In this document: positions 24,638 to 32,855 of the stretch, one piece after another | Position numbering within the stretch: the stretch's first letter is position 1 | How the letters are laid out: each line of letters starts with the position of its first letter | DNA from: DATASD01 sp035478835 | GTDB taxonomy: Bacteria; Patescibacteriota; Saccharimonadia; Saccharimonadales; UBA4665 | DNA length: 64,000 nt | Assembly: GCA_035478835.1 (NCBI GenBank) | Contig: DATIJH010000001.1 | Coordinates: 121,255-185,254 of the forward strand | Direction: 5' to 3' | Notes under the pieces: model-generated | Told to the model about the DNA's origin: nothing | Seen by the model: the letters and a program-made list of their open reading frames with translations, nothing else | Databases searched by the model: none | Position numbers and translations under genes: made by a program

Positions 24638-25256
24638 GATCGCCGGAAAGCGCAGCGCCCCAGTTGGCGGCGAACGTTTCGGCAGTGAGGTGTTCGCCTA
24701 AATAGTCGTGATAATAGGGCTTGAGGGCGTCCGGCATGTCCTCGATATAGCTATTGGCGCGCAGCCAGCGAGTCGTGGCCACGCTTTTTGCGGCAACGTC
24801 ACGGTCGAATGTTATCTCGCCAAAGTCGCAAAGTATAACGTCGCCGTGGCTGTTAATACCGCTATTGACCAGCGGGTTGTATATGCGGTCGGCAAATCCG
24901 TAGCGCCAATGCGTATGAACGAGGGAAACGTATGAGCGGATGATGCGCCGGGCATCGTCCGTTGATATATTTTCCAGCATTTCACCGAGGATGTGGACTT
25001 TATCTTGCGTGTACGCGGTGGTGCTTTCAAAGTCGGGATTGCCGAGTGTGTCGGATAGCTCGGGGTATGCTGCGAGGAGCGCCTGAACATGCGCGGCATT
25101 GGCAACAGCTTGCGCCAGATAGTCAAAGGCCGAGCCGTCCGGTTCGTGCCATGGCTCATACACGGCACGCGATTCCGCAGCGGTGAGCAATGTTTTGCGC
25201 ACCCGACCGCCGCCAATGTCGTCTACTCTGTATTGTGCGCCACGGCCGATTTCCAT
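24621..25256 (-). CDS. Hypothetical protein with kinase-like features
   Basis: Encodes 211 residues, soluble. The N-terminus (YRVDDIGGGRVRKTLL) resembles a Gly-rich nucleotide loop followed by a Lys, and SHGDVILCDFGEITFD (about 133-150) resembles the HGD...D and DFG catalytic motifs of aminoglycoside-phosphotransferase or protein-kinase folds. The resemblance is remote and the middle part is short, so this could be a minimal small-molecule kinase or a pseudokinase. The start was set by an extended -10 box ending 6 bases upstream of the ATG. Confidence 0.6.
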   Translation of the reverse strand: MEIGRGAQYRVDDIGGGRVRKTLLTAAESRAVYEPWHEPDGSAFDYLAQAVANAAHVQALLAAYPELSDTLGNPDFESTTAYTQDKVHILGEMLENISTDDARRIIRSYVSLVHTHWRYGFADRIYNPLVNSGINSHGDVILCDFGEITFDRDVAAKSVATTRWLRANSYIEDMPDALKPYYHDYLGEHLTAETFAANWGAALSGDPTPLQ

Positions 25257-25262
25257 GGGCTG

Positions 25263-25271
25263 ATAATACCA
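25263..25271 (-). promoter_or_regulatory. Extended -10 box, leaderless type, for 24621-25256
   Basis: On the minus strand TGG-TATTAT ends 6 bases before the ATG at 25256. Confidence 0.65.
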
Positions 25272-25288
25272 AATTCAGGAAAGCTGTA

Positions 25289-25918
25289 CTAGTCGGACTC
25301 CGGTGTTCCAATGGCGGGCGACAGGCGCTGACTCAGACGCCGCACCATTTTACGCAAAGGCAGCGCGGCAAATGCCCACAAATACGCGTTGCTTACCATC
25401 ATGTATAGCGGAAAAGCGTATGTGGTGAACGACCAATCGCGGATCGTAAGCATGGTAATGACCATGCTGAGGGTCGAAATAAAGTAGGGCAGTGGATATT
25501 CGCTTGCCGGATTTTTGTATGCCTTGAGGAGTGTAGGAAAACCGGCGACCATATCGGCAATAATACTGAACAGGATTGCCAGATTGGCGTCTGAGGTAAC
25601 GCGCCACAATGCAATGCCGGCGACCGCGATTGCCATACAACTCAGTGCAAATGGGGTGAGGTAGGGCCGGATCGGCTGTCGCATAACTGCCAAAAAGAAT
25701 ATGATGACCGGGCTAATACCGAGTACGAGTACCACGAGCAGCTGCGCGTTGAATCCGCTCGGCAAACCGGCAAAAAAGGTGATGAGCGGCGTGAGCCCCC
25801 ACAAAAACCACGTCACCGGATTAGGTTTGGCCTTGCCGCGCACCACGCCCCAAGCGTAACGCCCGCCGCTTCCCAGTCTTAAAGCAATAGAAAATACAAC
25901 GCACCATGCCGGTAACAT
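25289..25918 (-). CDS. Multi-pass membrane protein (PQ-loop-like)
   Basis: Encodes 209 residues with about seven membrane segments. The stretches KPNPVTWFLWGLTPLITFF and ADMVAGFPTLLKAYKNP resemble the repeated Pro-containing helices of SWEET/PQ-loop transporters, which would make it a two-repeat sugar or amino-acid facilitator. The match is suggestive only. A G-rich stretch GGGGGTGG lies just upstream of the ATG. Confidence 0.6.
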   Translation of the reverse strand: MLPAWCVVFSIALRLGSGGRYAWGVVRGKAKPNPVTWFLWGLTPLITFFAGLPSGFNAQLLVVLVLGISPVIIFFLAVMRQPIRPYLTPFALSCMAIAVAGIALWRVTSDANLAILFSIIADMVAGFPTLLKAYKNPASEYPLPYFISTLSMVITMLTIRDWSFTTYAFPLYMMVSNAYLWAFAALPLRKMVRRLSQRLSPAIGTPESD

Positions 25919-26058
25919 GCCACCCCCACTTCGTTTTTAGCCTATAACGTAAGCAGTATACACAACATAGGCGTATGGTAAAACTCTTGTAATTAATGAA
26001 GTTCATACCCTTGCAGACGGCAGTTGTGGCGAGTCTGTCAAAGGTCTGACATTTGTTT

Positions 26059-26175
26059 TTAATTAAAAGCAGGTGAGTAGCCGCGTAACAGTGCAAAGCC
26101 TTTGCGCATGGCAGCAAACTCGACGTCGTCAAGCCCTTTGCCCGGCGTTTCGCTGTCGTGGGAGACTTTGTTCAT
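26059..26175 (-). CDS. 38-residue hypothetical protein
   Basis: A short ORF beginning MNKVSHDSETPGKG and ending RGYSPAFN; polar and without membrane segment. Support comes mainly from an extended -10 box (TGG-TACACT) placed exactly 6 bases before the ATG, the same layout as longer genes here. Codon use looks ordinary. Function unknown. Confidence 0.45.
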   Translation of the reverse strand: MNKVSHDSETPGKGLDDVEFAAMRKGFALLRGYSPAFN

Positions 26176-26181
26176 TTTTAT

Positions 26182-26190
26182 AGTGTACCA
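26182..26190 (-). promoter_or_regulatory. Extended -10 box, leaderless type, for the 38-residue ORF
   Basis: Minus-strand TGG-TACACT ends 6 bases before the ATG at 26175. It directly follows the T-rich end of the upstream terminator. Confidence 0.5.
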
Positions 26191-26223
26191 AATATAGAGG
26201 CGCCGCGGGCAATCCGGCGCCTC
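26191..26223 (-). terminator. Terminator after the AMIN-like gene
   Basis: GAGGCGCCG and CGGCGCCTC form a 9-bp perfect stem (26197-26223); the minus strand continues TATATTT. Confidence 0.65.
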
Positions 26224-26243
26224 CTACTACATATTAAAATGTG

Positions 26244-26780
26244 TTACCAATGGTGGGCGACGTCTACGACGAGCCGATTGTCCAAGGTAAATACGCGGAA
26301 TGGCAAACGGGCGCGCACGCCGAGGCCGACGGTTGTTTGGCCTTCAAAGCTGCCGGCGAATTTGGCATCGCGGAACGTTTGGTAGCCGGTCAGGTTGACG
26401 CCTGGCAATGGCTGGCCTACGACACCGGGGTAGGTTGAGACGCCGCTGCTGTTGTATGTGGGCGCCAAGGCTACGATCTGCAGTTTTGCGCCGCCTTTCA
26501 GCGGGATCAGCAGGCCGGACGGATCGGCGTATACATTGTCCACGTATTGCACGCGGTAGCCGGAGGCTGACCCCGAAAAGTCAAACACCATGCGGTCGTA
26601 GCAGTCGTGCTGACCGGTGCGGATATTAGTGATCGGCGCCGTGGACATCACGCCGCCGGATTTTGGTAAACTGCCCCATGTTATCCCGCAGTATGGAGCT
26701 GCGTTCGCCGTTGCTGTTGCGGTAAAGATGCTGGCCGCCGCCAACATCGTCGTGAGTGCTGCTAGTACAATTTTTCTCAT
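26244..26780 (-). CDS. Secreted AMIN-like domain protein, actinobacterial type
   Basis: Encodes 178 residues with a classical signal peptide (about 1-27, ending ATANAAP). The mature domain begins CGITWGSLPK and contains TNIRTGQHDCYDRMVFDF, GYRVQYVD, FAGSFEGQTTVGLGVRARLPFRVF and LVVDVAHHW. I recognise this pattern from secreted AMIN-like domain proteins of Actinobacteria; AMIN domains bind envelope polymers. The strong conservation suggests acquisition from an actinobacterium, possibly a host. The start at 26780 has AGGAGGGG directly upstream. Confidence 0.75.
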   Translation of the reverse strand: MRKIVLAALTTMLAAASIFTATATANAAPYCGITWGSLPKSGGVMSTAPITNIRTGQHDCYDRMVFDFSGSASGYRVQYVDNVYADPSGLLIPLKGGAKLQIVALAPTYNSSGVSTYPGVVGQPLPGVNLTGYQTFRDAKFAGSFEGQTTVGLGVRARLPFRVFTLDNRLVVDVAHHW

Positions 26781-26852
26781 AACCCCTCCTTTAGTTAGTG
26801 CCCGTAGCTTTAGTATATGCCGCGCGCGGCTGGCGGCCTGTGGCAAATGTCA

Positions 26853-27368
26853 CTATGGTGGCCATCCGCTGGCGCCAAAGATTCGCAGCATCTCGGTTAA
26901 CACGTGAGTTTCTGCGGATTCAGCTTCAAAAAACTGCGGGTCTGTGAGTAAGGTGTCTACCTCAACGCCAGACATGAATGCATGGGGCTTCGCCTTTTTG
27001 TCGAAAAGCCGGCCGTCTTTCGTAAGCACCATTCTCCCGGTGTTGTCCGGCGTTACGGCGTATTCAGTCTCGACGGAATTACGCGTTAGGCCTATCCATA
27101 CGGCTTCGTACCCTGCATGCACTTGGTCGCGTATGTCAATCCACGGGAGTATTACGAATTTGACAATGCTGAGCTCGTCCGGCGCGTCCAACCCGTACAT
27201 TTCAAAAAGGTCCTGGGCTTGGGCCAGCTGCTCCTTGCTGGGAATGAATACGTGATCCTGATTGCCGGAATTCTCGCATATGTCCGGCCGAACGTCACGC
27301 GTGAGCGAATCGACTTGAGCAAATAGTTCTATGGCTAGGTCAAAATCGCGAGGCTTCTCGTGATCCAT
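26853..27368 (-). CDS. Hypothetical soluble protein
   Basis: Encodes 171 residues, acidic, without signal peptide or membrane segment. The N-terminal half is helical (FDLAIELFAQVDSL, EQLAQAQDLFEMYGL) and the second half strand-rich (KFVILPWIDI, YEAVWIGLTR, TGRMVLTKDGRLFD). No family recognised. A possible -10-like TAAATA ends 6 bases before the ATG. It may be a cytoplasmic accessory protein; nothing in the neighbourhood fixes its role. Confidence 0.65.
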   Translation of the reverse strand: MDHEKPRDFDLAIELFAQVDSLTRDVRPDICENSGNQDHVFIPSKEQLAQAQDLFEMYGLDAPDELSIVKFVILPWIDIRDQVHAGYEAVWIGLTRNSVETEYAVTPDNTGRMVLTKDGRLFDKKAKPHAFMSGVEVDTLLTDPQFFEAESAETHVLTEMLRIFGASGWPP

Positions 27369-27534
27369 CCCGGCTATTTATCCGTTAAGCCCGATTCCTT
27401 GTGCATGATCAAAATATGACACAAGATTATATGTCGCGTCAATCTACTCGCCAAGCAATTTCGCCGTTGTCGTCCGAGTGTCCAGTTGGAGGCGGGCTTG
27501 GTATAAACCTGCCAGCGCCGCTGTTGTATCGAAG

Positions 27535-28098
27535 TTAGCGTAAGTTTCTGATTTTTCCTAACTGCAAAGCAGCGAGGCTGATTGCGGCAACGCTTTGACA
27601 GTCAGTAATATCACCCGATTTAATCATTGTAAGCGCTTTGTCGAGTGAAACCTTCTGATGTTCCATGATACCTTCTTCGGCCTGTTCGTGATTGTTTGTG
27701 TTAGTGAGGCCAGTTGCTAAGTACATGTATGCAAATTCGTTCAAGAAACCGTTTGCGCTTTGAACCTTTCCAAGTAGCTTCCAGTTTGTGGCCTGAAGCC
27801 CGGTCTCCTCTTGTAGCTCTCGTTTCGCCGCTTCGAGTGGATCTTGCCCATCGCTGCCGCCGGCGGGGACTTCTAAGGAGTACATATCCGTCGGGTATCG
27901 GTATAGGCCAACCAAATGGATGTTCTCATTTTCGTCCATGGCTACAATAAATACTGCATCGGCATGGTCGACTACATTATATTCACCTTGCTTGCCGCTG
28001 GGCGTAATGACCGTATCCTTGCGTACTGAGTACCAGCGATTTTTATAAACTACTTTCGATGCGAGGGTCTTCCAGGGATTTGCATGACTGTCTTCCAT
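27535..28098 (-). CDS. Nudix hydrolase (ADP-ribose pyrophosphatase-like)
   Basis: Encodes 187 residues. The Nudix box reads GGSDGQDPLEAAKRELQEET-GL: the RELQEETG core with its catalytic acids is intact, but the upstream Glu is replaced by Gln and the preceding loop is one residue short. ADPRase-type signatures include VDHADAVFIVAMDENENIHLVGLYRYP and SLEVPAGG. Such enzymes hydrolyse ADP-ribose or similar nucleotides. The ORF ends QLGKIRNLR; a +1 shift at the A run (27552-27556) would add about 37 coding-like residues. Leaderless-type promoter. Confidence 0.88.
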   Translation of the reverse strand: MEDSHANPWKTLASKVVYKNRWYSVRKDTVITPSGKQGEYNVVDHADAVFIVAMDENENIHLVGLYRYPTDMYSLEVPAGGSDGQDPLEAAKRELQEETGLQATNWKLLGKVQSANGFLNEFAYMYLATGLTNTNNHEQAEEGIMEHQKVSLDKALTMIKSGDITDCQSVAAISLAALQLGKIRNLR

Positions 28099-28104
28099 AC
28101 CTTA

Positions 28105-28113
28105 ACTATAACA
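28105..28113 (-). promoter_or_regulatory. Extended -10 box, leaderless type, for the Nudix gene
   Basis: Minus-strand TGT-TATAGT ends 6 bases before the ATG at 28098, and overlaps the T tract of the tRNA-Lys terminator. Confidence 0.65.
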
Positions 28114-28137
28114 AAAAGACTTCCGAAGAAGTCTTTC
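28111..28137 (-). terminator. Rho-independent terminator after tRNA-Lys
   Basis: Minus-strand AAAGACTT-CTTCGG-AAGTCTTT is an 8-bp stem with a stable tetraloop-like CTTCGG, followed by TTGTTAT. Confidence 0.8.
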
Positions 28138-28150
28138 ATGATGCTTGGTT

Positions 28151-28227
28151 TGGAGGGCCAGGAGGGGCTCGAACCCTCGACACCCTGCTTAAGAGGCAGG
28201 TGCTCTAACCAGCTGAGCTACTGGCCC
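28151..28227 (-). tRNA. tRNA-Lys (anticodon CTT)
   Basis: Minus strand. Acceptor stem GGGCCAG/CTGGCCC, D arm GCTC/GAGC, anticodon stem CCTGC/GCAGG enclosing loop CTCTTAA (anticodon CTT), T arm GAGGG-TTCGAGC-CCCTC. The 3' CCA is encoded. Confidence 0.97.
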
Positions 28228-28287
28228 ATCGAGGTGTTAGTATAACACCTCTCGATCGTATTGACAACCGTAAGCGCGGGCCAAAAA

Positions 28288-29235
28288 CTACCAGGTAGAA
28301 GGGTCGGAGCTAATGCCGGTGCTGTCGGTACCGGACTGGCTGCTCGAATTTGGATCGTTGAAGTAGCCGCTGCCATTGTAGTTGCCTTGCAATTGCTGTT
28401 GTAACGGCTGGGCTGTGTTCTGGTGATTCTTGTTGTAGTTGTTTACGGCGCTGCGGAACATGAATCCCATGCCAACAGTGATCGCCATAAGCGCAACAAT
28501 ACCGAATACGGCGAGATAGTTAAGCCAGTGAACGGCCGGCTTACCGTGGCCCGAACGCTCCAGGTCGACGAGGTCTTTGTAGCGGCCGAACAGTGGCGCG
28601 ATCGAAACGGTGGGTGCAAGCAAACCGCCGCCGCCAATAAACTGCACGGCAAAAAGTGCGCCCAGCATTTCTACGGTGTGGCCGCGGGTAAGCGCCCAGC
28701 TGCGCTTAAGTGCGGCCATAACGCCAAGCTTTTCTTCCATCAGCACGATTGGTGCCAGCGAAAGCCGCGCGCCTACAATAAATCCAGGCACGATGAGCAG
28801 CAAAAACGCGAGTGCCGTAAGAATGCCTTGCAGTATCGTAACGCCAATTAAGGCAAGCAAACGGTCGGCGGCACGCCCAAGCGCGGTACGCACGGTGATG
28901 CGCTCGTCGTGCAAGCTGGCGCTGCCAACAGCGGTGTACGTGCCGATGTTCAAACCGGCAAGCGCAAAGAAACCTACAAAGGCTGCCAGTGCCAAAAACA
29001 AACTCACGAACAAGTTATGGATAATAAACATGAGCAGGAATACTACGAAAAAACCGGCAAAACCGATCAAACCAAGCACGAGCGCCATGAGCATCGCGGT
29101 GCCGGGGTTGGTCTTTAAAATCGACACAATACCTTTCGCAGTCACCACAAAGGGATTGGATTCGTATTGTGAGCTGGTTGGTTGCGGTACGGTAAATTCT
29201 GCCGCAGCCGCCGGTGTGGGAGTATCTTGGTGCAT
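28288..29235 (-). CDS. Multi-pass membrane protein, GDPD membrane-domain-like
   Basis: Encodes 315 residues with about six membrane segments between hydrophilic ends. The segment LLLIVPGFIVGARLSLAPIVLMEEKLGVMAALKRSWALTRG is typical of a membrane family related to the glycerophosphodiesterase membrane domain (YciC-like), in which R-W-LT-G helices face the membrane. The catalytic GDPD domain itself is absent. The C-terminus is Gln/Asn/Ser-rich and disordered (28288-28430). AAGGAT lies before the ATG. Function unknown; membrane organisation is often proposed for this family. Confidence 0.75.
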   Translation of the reverse strand: MHQDTPTPAAAAEFTVPQPTSSQYESNPFVVTAKGIVSILKTNPGTAMLMALVLGLIGFAGFFVVFLLMFIIHNLFVSLFLALAAFVGFFALAGLNIGTYTAVGSASLHDERITVRTALGRAADRLLALIGVTILQGILTALAFLLLIVPGFIVGARLSLAPIVLMEEKLGVMAALKRSWALTRGHTVEMLGALFAVQFIGGGGLLAPTVSIAPLFGRYKDLVDLERSGHGKPAVHWLNYLAVFGIVALMAITVGMGFMFRSAVNNYNKNHQNTAQPLQQQLQGNYNGSGYFNDPNSSSQSGTDSTGISSDPSTW

Positions 29236-29314
29236 AGCTGATCCTTTTTAAGCTTGCTTTAACTATAGCATATTCTGCCGTACGTTTTGCTAGTACGCAC
29301 CTGGCGCTCATCTC

Positions 29315-29323
29315 TGGTACAAT
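29315..29323 (+). promoter_or_regulatory. Extended -10 box, leaderless type, for folD
   Basis: TGG-TACAAT ends 6 bases before the ATG at 29330. Confidence 0.65.
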
Positions 29324-29329
29324 AGGGAA

Positions 29330-30145
29330 ATGAAAATATTAAACGGCCGCGAACTCGCCGGCTACATTCAGCAGCGCCAAGCGCACGAAGTCCGCGCCTT
29401 ATTGCAGGCCGCGCATATGCAGCCGCGTCTGGCGATCGTCGTCACCGTAGACCACCCGGTTATTAACGTTTATATGCGTATGAAGCAAAAGTACGGCGCC
29501 GATTTACTCGTAGATGTCGATATCCACCGCGTAGCGCAAAAAGACGCCGTGGCGCTTATACACCAGCTAAATATCGATCCAAAAGTGCACGGCATCATCG
29601 TGCAGCTACCGCTGGAAGATCCGGCTGAAACAGAAACGATCGTAAACGCTGTGGCGCCCGAAAAAGATGTTGATGCCCTGGGGCAAAAAGCGGTATTCGA
29701 CCCCGCAACGCCAATGGCCATTCTGTGGTTGCTGGCGGGTTACAATATTGATTTGCGCGGCAAGCGCGTGCTGCTGATCGGTCGCGGCAAGTTAGTCGGC
29801 GCGCCGCTTGAGCGCATTTTTACAAACTCAGGCATTGATGTGCATGTGGCCGATCGTTCCACCAAGGATCTCAAGGCCGAAACCATCCAGGCGGACGTCA
29901 TTATTACGGCAACCGGCAGCCCGGCGATCCTGTACTCGGACATGATTAAGCCGGGTGCTGTCGTGGTTGACGCCGGTGTTGCGGGCGAAGAAGGCAAGAC
30001 CGTGGGCGATGTAGCGCCGGACGTATACGAGCGTACCGATCTCAGTATCACGCCCACTAAAGGCGGCGTCGGCCCGCTTACCGTATGTGCGTTATTTGAA
30101 AACGTGATCCGTGCCGCGCGTCTGCGCGCCGAACAGCAGGCCTAG
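29330..30145 (+). CDS. folD: Methylenetetrahydrofolate dehydrogenase / cyclohydrolase
   Basis: Encodes 271 residues. YMRMKQKYGADL supplies the conserved Tyr/Lys of the cyclohydrolase site, GIIVQLPLEDP and EKDVDALG match the substrate segment, VLLIGRGKLVGAPLERIF is the NADP-binding loop, and PTKGGVGPLTVCALFENVIRAA the C-terminal motif. FolD interconverts methylene-, methenyl- and formyl-tetrahydrofolate in the cytoplasm. The protein is slightly short and the usual DVDGF motif reads DVDAL. Its stop shares the sequence CTAG with that of the convergent murD (4-base overlap). Confidence 0.93.
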   Translation: MKILNGRELAGYIQQRQAHEVRALLQAAHMQPRLAIVVTVDHPVINVYMRMKQKYGADLLVDVDIHRVAQKDAVALIHQLNIDPKVHGIIVQLPLEDPAETETIVNAVAPEKDVDALGQKAVFDPATPMAILWLLAGYNIDLRGKRVLLIGRGKLVGAPLERIFTNSGIDVHVADRSTKDLKAETIQADVIITATGSPAILYSDMIKPGAVVVDAGVAGEEGKTVGDVAPDVYERTDLSITPTKGGVGPLTVCALFENVIRAARLRAEQQA

Positions 30146-31437
30146 GCGAGCGCCAAGACGGCTTGCTTGAACTCGTTACCGCGGGCTTTATAATTTTCGA
30201 ACATTCCAAAGCTGGCGCAGGCCGGCGAAAGCAGCACGACGTCGCCGGGTTTGGCGAGCGCGGCAGCCTTTTTAACGATTTCCGGCATGGTTTTGCCGCC
30301 CGGCGTAATTGCCGTGTAACCTTCGTTTTTGAGTGCGGTTTCGATGAGCGGCGCGGTTTCGCCAATGGTCAAGACGTGCGGAACGTTGCTGTGCGCCACC
30401 ACTTTGGCGAGCGACTCGAACGGAATACCTTTGTTGGAGCCGCCGAGGATGAGGATTTTTGGTTCGCTGAATGCCTCGATGGCGACGATCGCGGTTTGCG
30501 GTGCCGTGCCAAAGGAGTCGTCGTAATATTTGACGCCATGTACTTCGCGTACAAACTCCAACCGGTGCTCAAGCCCGCTAAAGGTGTTGAGCGTGCGCCG
30601 CAGCGGTGTGACGTCTTGCGTCACTTGCCAGACTGCGGTCACGGCCGCGCAGACATTCTGCCAGTTGAATTTGCCGAGCAGTTTCAGGTCTTCCACGGCG
30701 CAAATCTGCTGGTTGTCGATCTGGATGTAACCGTCGGCGACATAGGCGCCTGGCGCGGCATAAAAGGTGATTTTGGCGCCGCTGCTGACGCTGGCAACGC
30801 GGTGCGAGTTGCTGTTTTCCGCATAATAAATCGCGGTGTCGTGCGGCGTTTGGTGTCGGAACATATTAGATTTGGCGTCCAAGTAGTCGTCCATGTGTGC
30901 GTGCCAGTTCAGGTGCTCCGGTGCGATCATCAGGCAGACGCCGATGTGCGGGCTGTACTTGAGATCGTACAGCTGAAAACTGGAAAGCTCCAAAACGACC
31001 CAGCTGTCAGCGGTGACATACGGCAAAAAATCGAGTGGCGACAAGCCGATGTTGCCGCCAAGGAATACCTTGCGGCCGGTGTTTTTGAGCATCTCGGTGA
31101 TTAAGCTGGAGGTGGTGCCTTTGCCCTTGGTGCCCGTGACGCCAATGACGTTTTTGGTGGGGCACACGCGCAAGAATTCGTTAACTACGGTAGTAATTTT
31201 GGACTCAACGCCTGGGTTGCCGGCGGTGATGACCGCTGGGTTGATGCCCGCGCTGCGCACGATTACGTCGAACTCATTCAGTCCGCGCAAGTAGCCGCTG
31301 CCCAGCCGCGCTTCGGCGTACGCAGGCACCGAAACGTCTTCGCCTTGATCGCAAATAGTAATTTGGTCGCCCAAACGATGCCAATATTCGGCGGCCGACT
31401 TACCCTCGACGCCATATCCGATAATTGCAACTTTCAT
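30142..31437 (-). CDS. murD: UDP-N-acetylmuramoyl-L-alanine:D-glutamate ligase
   Basis: Encodes 431 residues of the Mur-ligase family. N-terminal UDP-binding Rossmann part (VAIIGYGVEGKSAAEYW), ATP loop VTGTKGKGTTS (100-110), ELSSFQLYDLKYSPHI, APEHLNWHAHMDDYLDAKSNMF and GLEHRLEFVREVHGVKYYDDSFGTAP all match MurD. It adds D-glutamate to the peptidoglycan precursor, which shows the organism makes its own murein. The start at 31437 is preferred over 31446 because the -10 box TATAAT ends 7 bases before it and overlaps the earlier ATG. Confidence 0.93.
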   Translation of the reverse strand: MKVAIIGYGVEGKSAAEYWHRLGDQITICDQGEDVSVPAYAEARLGSGYLRGLNEFDVIVRSAGINPAVITAGNPGVESKITTVVNEFLRVCPTKNVIGVTGTKGKGTTSSLITEMLKNTGRKVFLGGNIGLSPLDFLPYVTADSWVVLELSSFQLYDLKYSPHIGVCLMIAPEHLNWHAHMDDYLDAKSNMFRHQTPHDTAIYYAENSNSHRVASVSSGAKITFYAAPGAYVADGYIQIDNQQICAVEDLKLLGKFNWQNVCAAVTAVWQVTQDVTPLRRTLNTFSGLEHRLEFVREVHGVKYYDDSFGTAPQTAIVAIEAFSEPKILILGGSNKGIPFESLAKVVAHSNVPHVLTIGETAPLIETALKNEGYTAITPGGKTMPEIVKKAAALAKPGDVVLLSPACASFGMFENYKARGNEFKQAVLALA

Positions 31438-31444
31438 AGATCCC

Positions 31445-31453
31445 ATTATACCA
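31445..31453 (-). promoter_or_regulatory. Extended -10 box, leaderless type, for murD
   Basis: Minus-strand TGG-TATAAT ends 7 bases before the ATG at 31437. Confidence 0.65.
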
Positions 31454-31480
31454 GCGTTTGGGCGATGAACGGCGAGCAGG

Positions 31481-31882
31481 CTAGGGCGCAGATGAAAATG
31501 GCAGCGGCCCGTCGCCGAAATGCTGGTCGATGGCGTGCCGTATGCCGTATGTCGCCCGCAGCTCTAGTGGTTCGGCGGTGGTGTGCACGACAAGGGGCTC
31601 CGTTTCGGCTGTGCGCAGTTCACCCAGGTATATTTTGAGCCACCCCACTCTAAACGCCAATTGGTCGAACTCATCCGTAAGCATGCCATCACGCTTGAGC
31701 GCATGCTGCACTGTCTCTTGTGAAATGTGTTTCAGCCCGCCAATTTCCAGAGATTGTTGCAGCCGAATGATCTGTATGCGCTGAACAAGCCCACGCAACG
31801 ATGGGTCGCACCATTGCGGCGACTGATCTGCCCAGTTGACTTCAAGCCCGGTAAATCCAACATTTTCTCCCGATATCCTCAT
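31481..31882 (-). CDS. Hypothetical protein downstream of a response regulator
   Basis: Encodes 133 residues, no membrane segment. The middle is helical (RGLVQRIQIIRLQQSLEIGGL, TDEFDQLAFRVGWLKIYLGELR). It begins 21 bases after the stop of the response regulator at 31904, so both are probably co-transcribed. No family recognised; it could be a partner or output module for the receiver-only protein, but this is inferred from position only. Confidence 0.55.
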   Translation of the reverse strand: MRISGENVGFTGLEVNWADQSPQWCDPSLRGLVQRIQIIRLQQSLEIGGLKHISQETVQHALKRDGMLTDEFDQLAFRVGWLKIYLGELRTAETEPLVVHTTAEPLELRATYGIRHAIDQHFGDGPLPFSSAP

Positions 31883-31903
31883 AATTGCCTACCAGGCGGG
31901 CAA

Positions 31904-32272
31904 TTATTCGGCGAGTTTGCCTTTAACGAGCTCCGCCACCTGGCGCGGCGTCATGTCGGCCTTTAAAATCAGGGCGCTAACCCCGAGCTTTTTAACCTCG
32001 GGTGGAATTTCCTGCTCGCCGCGGTTGGTCAGGATGATAACTTTGACATTTTTGCCCCACGGCATGGTGCGCAGGCGGGCGAGCATTTCTTCGCCGGTCA
32101 TAACGGGCATCATAAGATCGAGCAACACGATGTCCGGCCGCATGCTTTCGATAAGTTCGAGCCCCAATTTGCCGTCCTCGGCGGTTTCAACTTCGTACCC
32201 TTCCGCCTCGAACTTGATGCGGTACATCTGTGAAATAGCTTGATCGTCCTCGATGATTGCAATTTTTGTCAC
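31904..32272 (-). CDS. Receiver-domain-only response regulator
   Basis: Encodes 122 residues from a GTG start with AGAAGG upstream. It is a complete CheY-like receiver: acidic pair in IIEDDQAISQ, phospho-acceptor Asp in VLLDLMMPVMTGEEM, Thr in VIILTNRG and Lys in ALILKADMT. There is no output domain, so it must act through protein contacts. It is closely related to the next gene upstream (32329-32709), indicating a duplication. Confidence 0.92.
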   Translation of the reverse strand: MTKIAIIEDDQAISQMYRIKFEAEGYEVETAEDGKLGLELIESMRPDIVLLDLMMPVMTGEEMLARLRTMPWGKNVKVIILTNRGEQEIPPEVKKLGVSALILKADMTPRQVAELVKGKLAE

Positions 32273-32328
32273 GGTTGTACCTTCTTTCTTTTAACTATAG
32301 CACTTTCAGGGTGCTTGTTGTTATACCA

Positions 32329-32709
32329 TCAAACTGGTTTCCGGCCAAGTATTTCGTGTACAACCTCTATTACCTGTGCAGGCGTGTGGTGGGCCTTTAC
32401 AACATAACGGTCAACGCTTAAAAAACGAAGCGCTTGTGGCGCCTCGTCCTTGCTTAAATTGGTCAACACAACAACTCGCATGTTGCTGCCCCAGTCGGCA
32501 GCGCGCAGTCGTGCCAGCATCTCGGCACCAGACATAACAGGCATCATGAGGTCGAGCAGGATGAGGTCGGGCATAAATTCTTCGCAAAGCTTAAGACCGG
32601 CCTTACCGTTCGAGGCTGTTTTAACCAAGAAGCCGTCTTTTTCCAGCTTAAACTTGTACATTGTTTGGATGCCGGAATCATCTTCGATCACTGCGATTTT
32701 TGTCTTCAT
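32329..32709 (-). CDS. Receiver-domain-only response regulator
   Basis: Encodes 126 residues. Receiver motifs: VIEDDSGIQT, phospho-acceptor LILLDLMMPVMSGAEM, VVVLTNLS and RYVVKAHHT. The Met at 32709 was chosen (GGGG upstream); the frame runs 32 codons further but that part is hydrophobic and unlike a receiver. No output domain. The histidine kinase at 34694-36889 on the opposite strand is a candidate partner. Confidence 0.92.
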   Translation of the reverse strand: MKTKIAVIEDDSGIQTMYKFKLEKDGFLVKTASNGKAGLKLCEEFMPDLILLDLMMPVMSGAEMLARLRAADWGSNMRVVVLTNLSKDEAPQALRFLSVDRYVVKAHHTPAQVIEVVHEILGRKPV

Positions 32710-32855
32710 GCTAACCCCAGGCGATAAAATGTTAATATCTACTCCTACTAGAAGTACCATAAATATCGTAATTTTTACAAGTCTTATTAGCGGGAAATAC
32801 AACAAAATTATGATATATGTGTAGCATATGTGTCGGTGCTAACAGAGGAAAATAG

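Noticed and set aside
30163..31104. Plus-strand ORF of 313 codons opposite murD
   Set aside because: murD motifs are unambiguous on the minus strand; the opposite frame shows Arg/Phe/Val composition typical of shadows.
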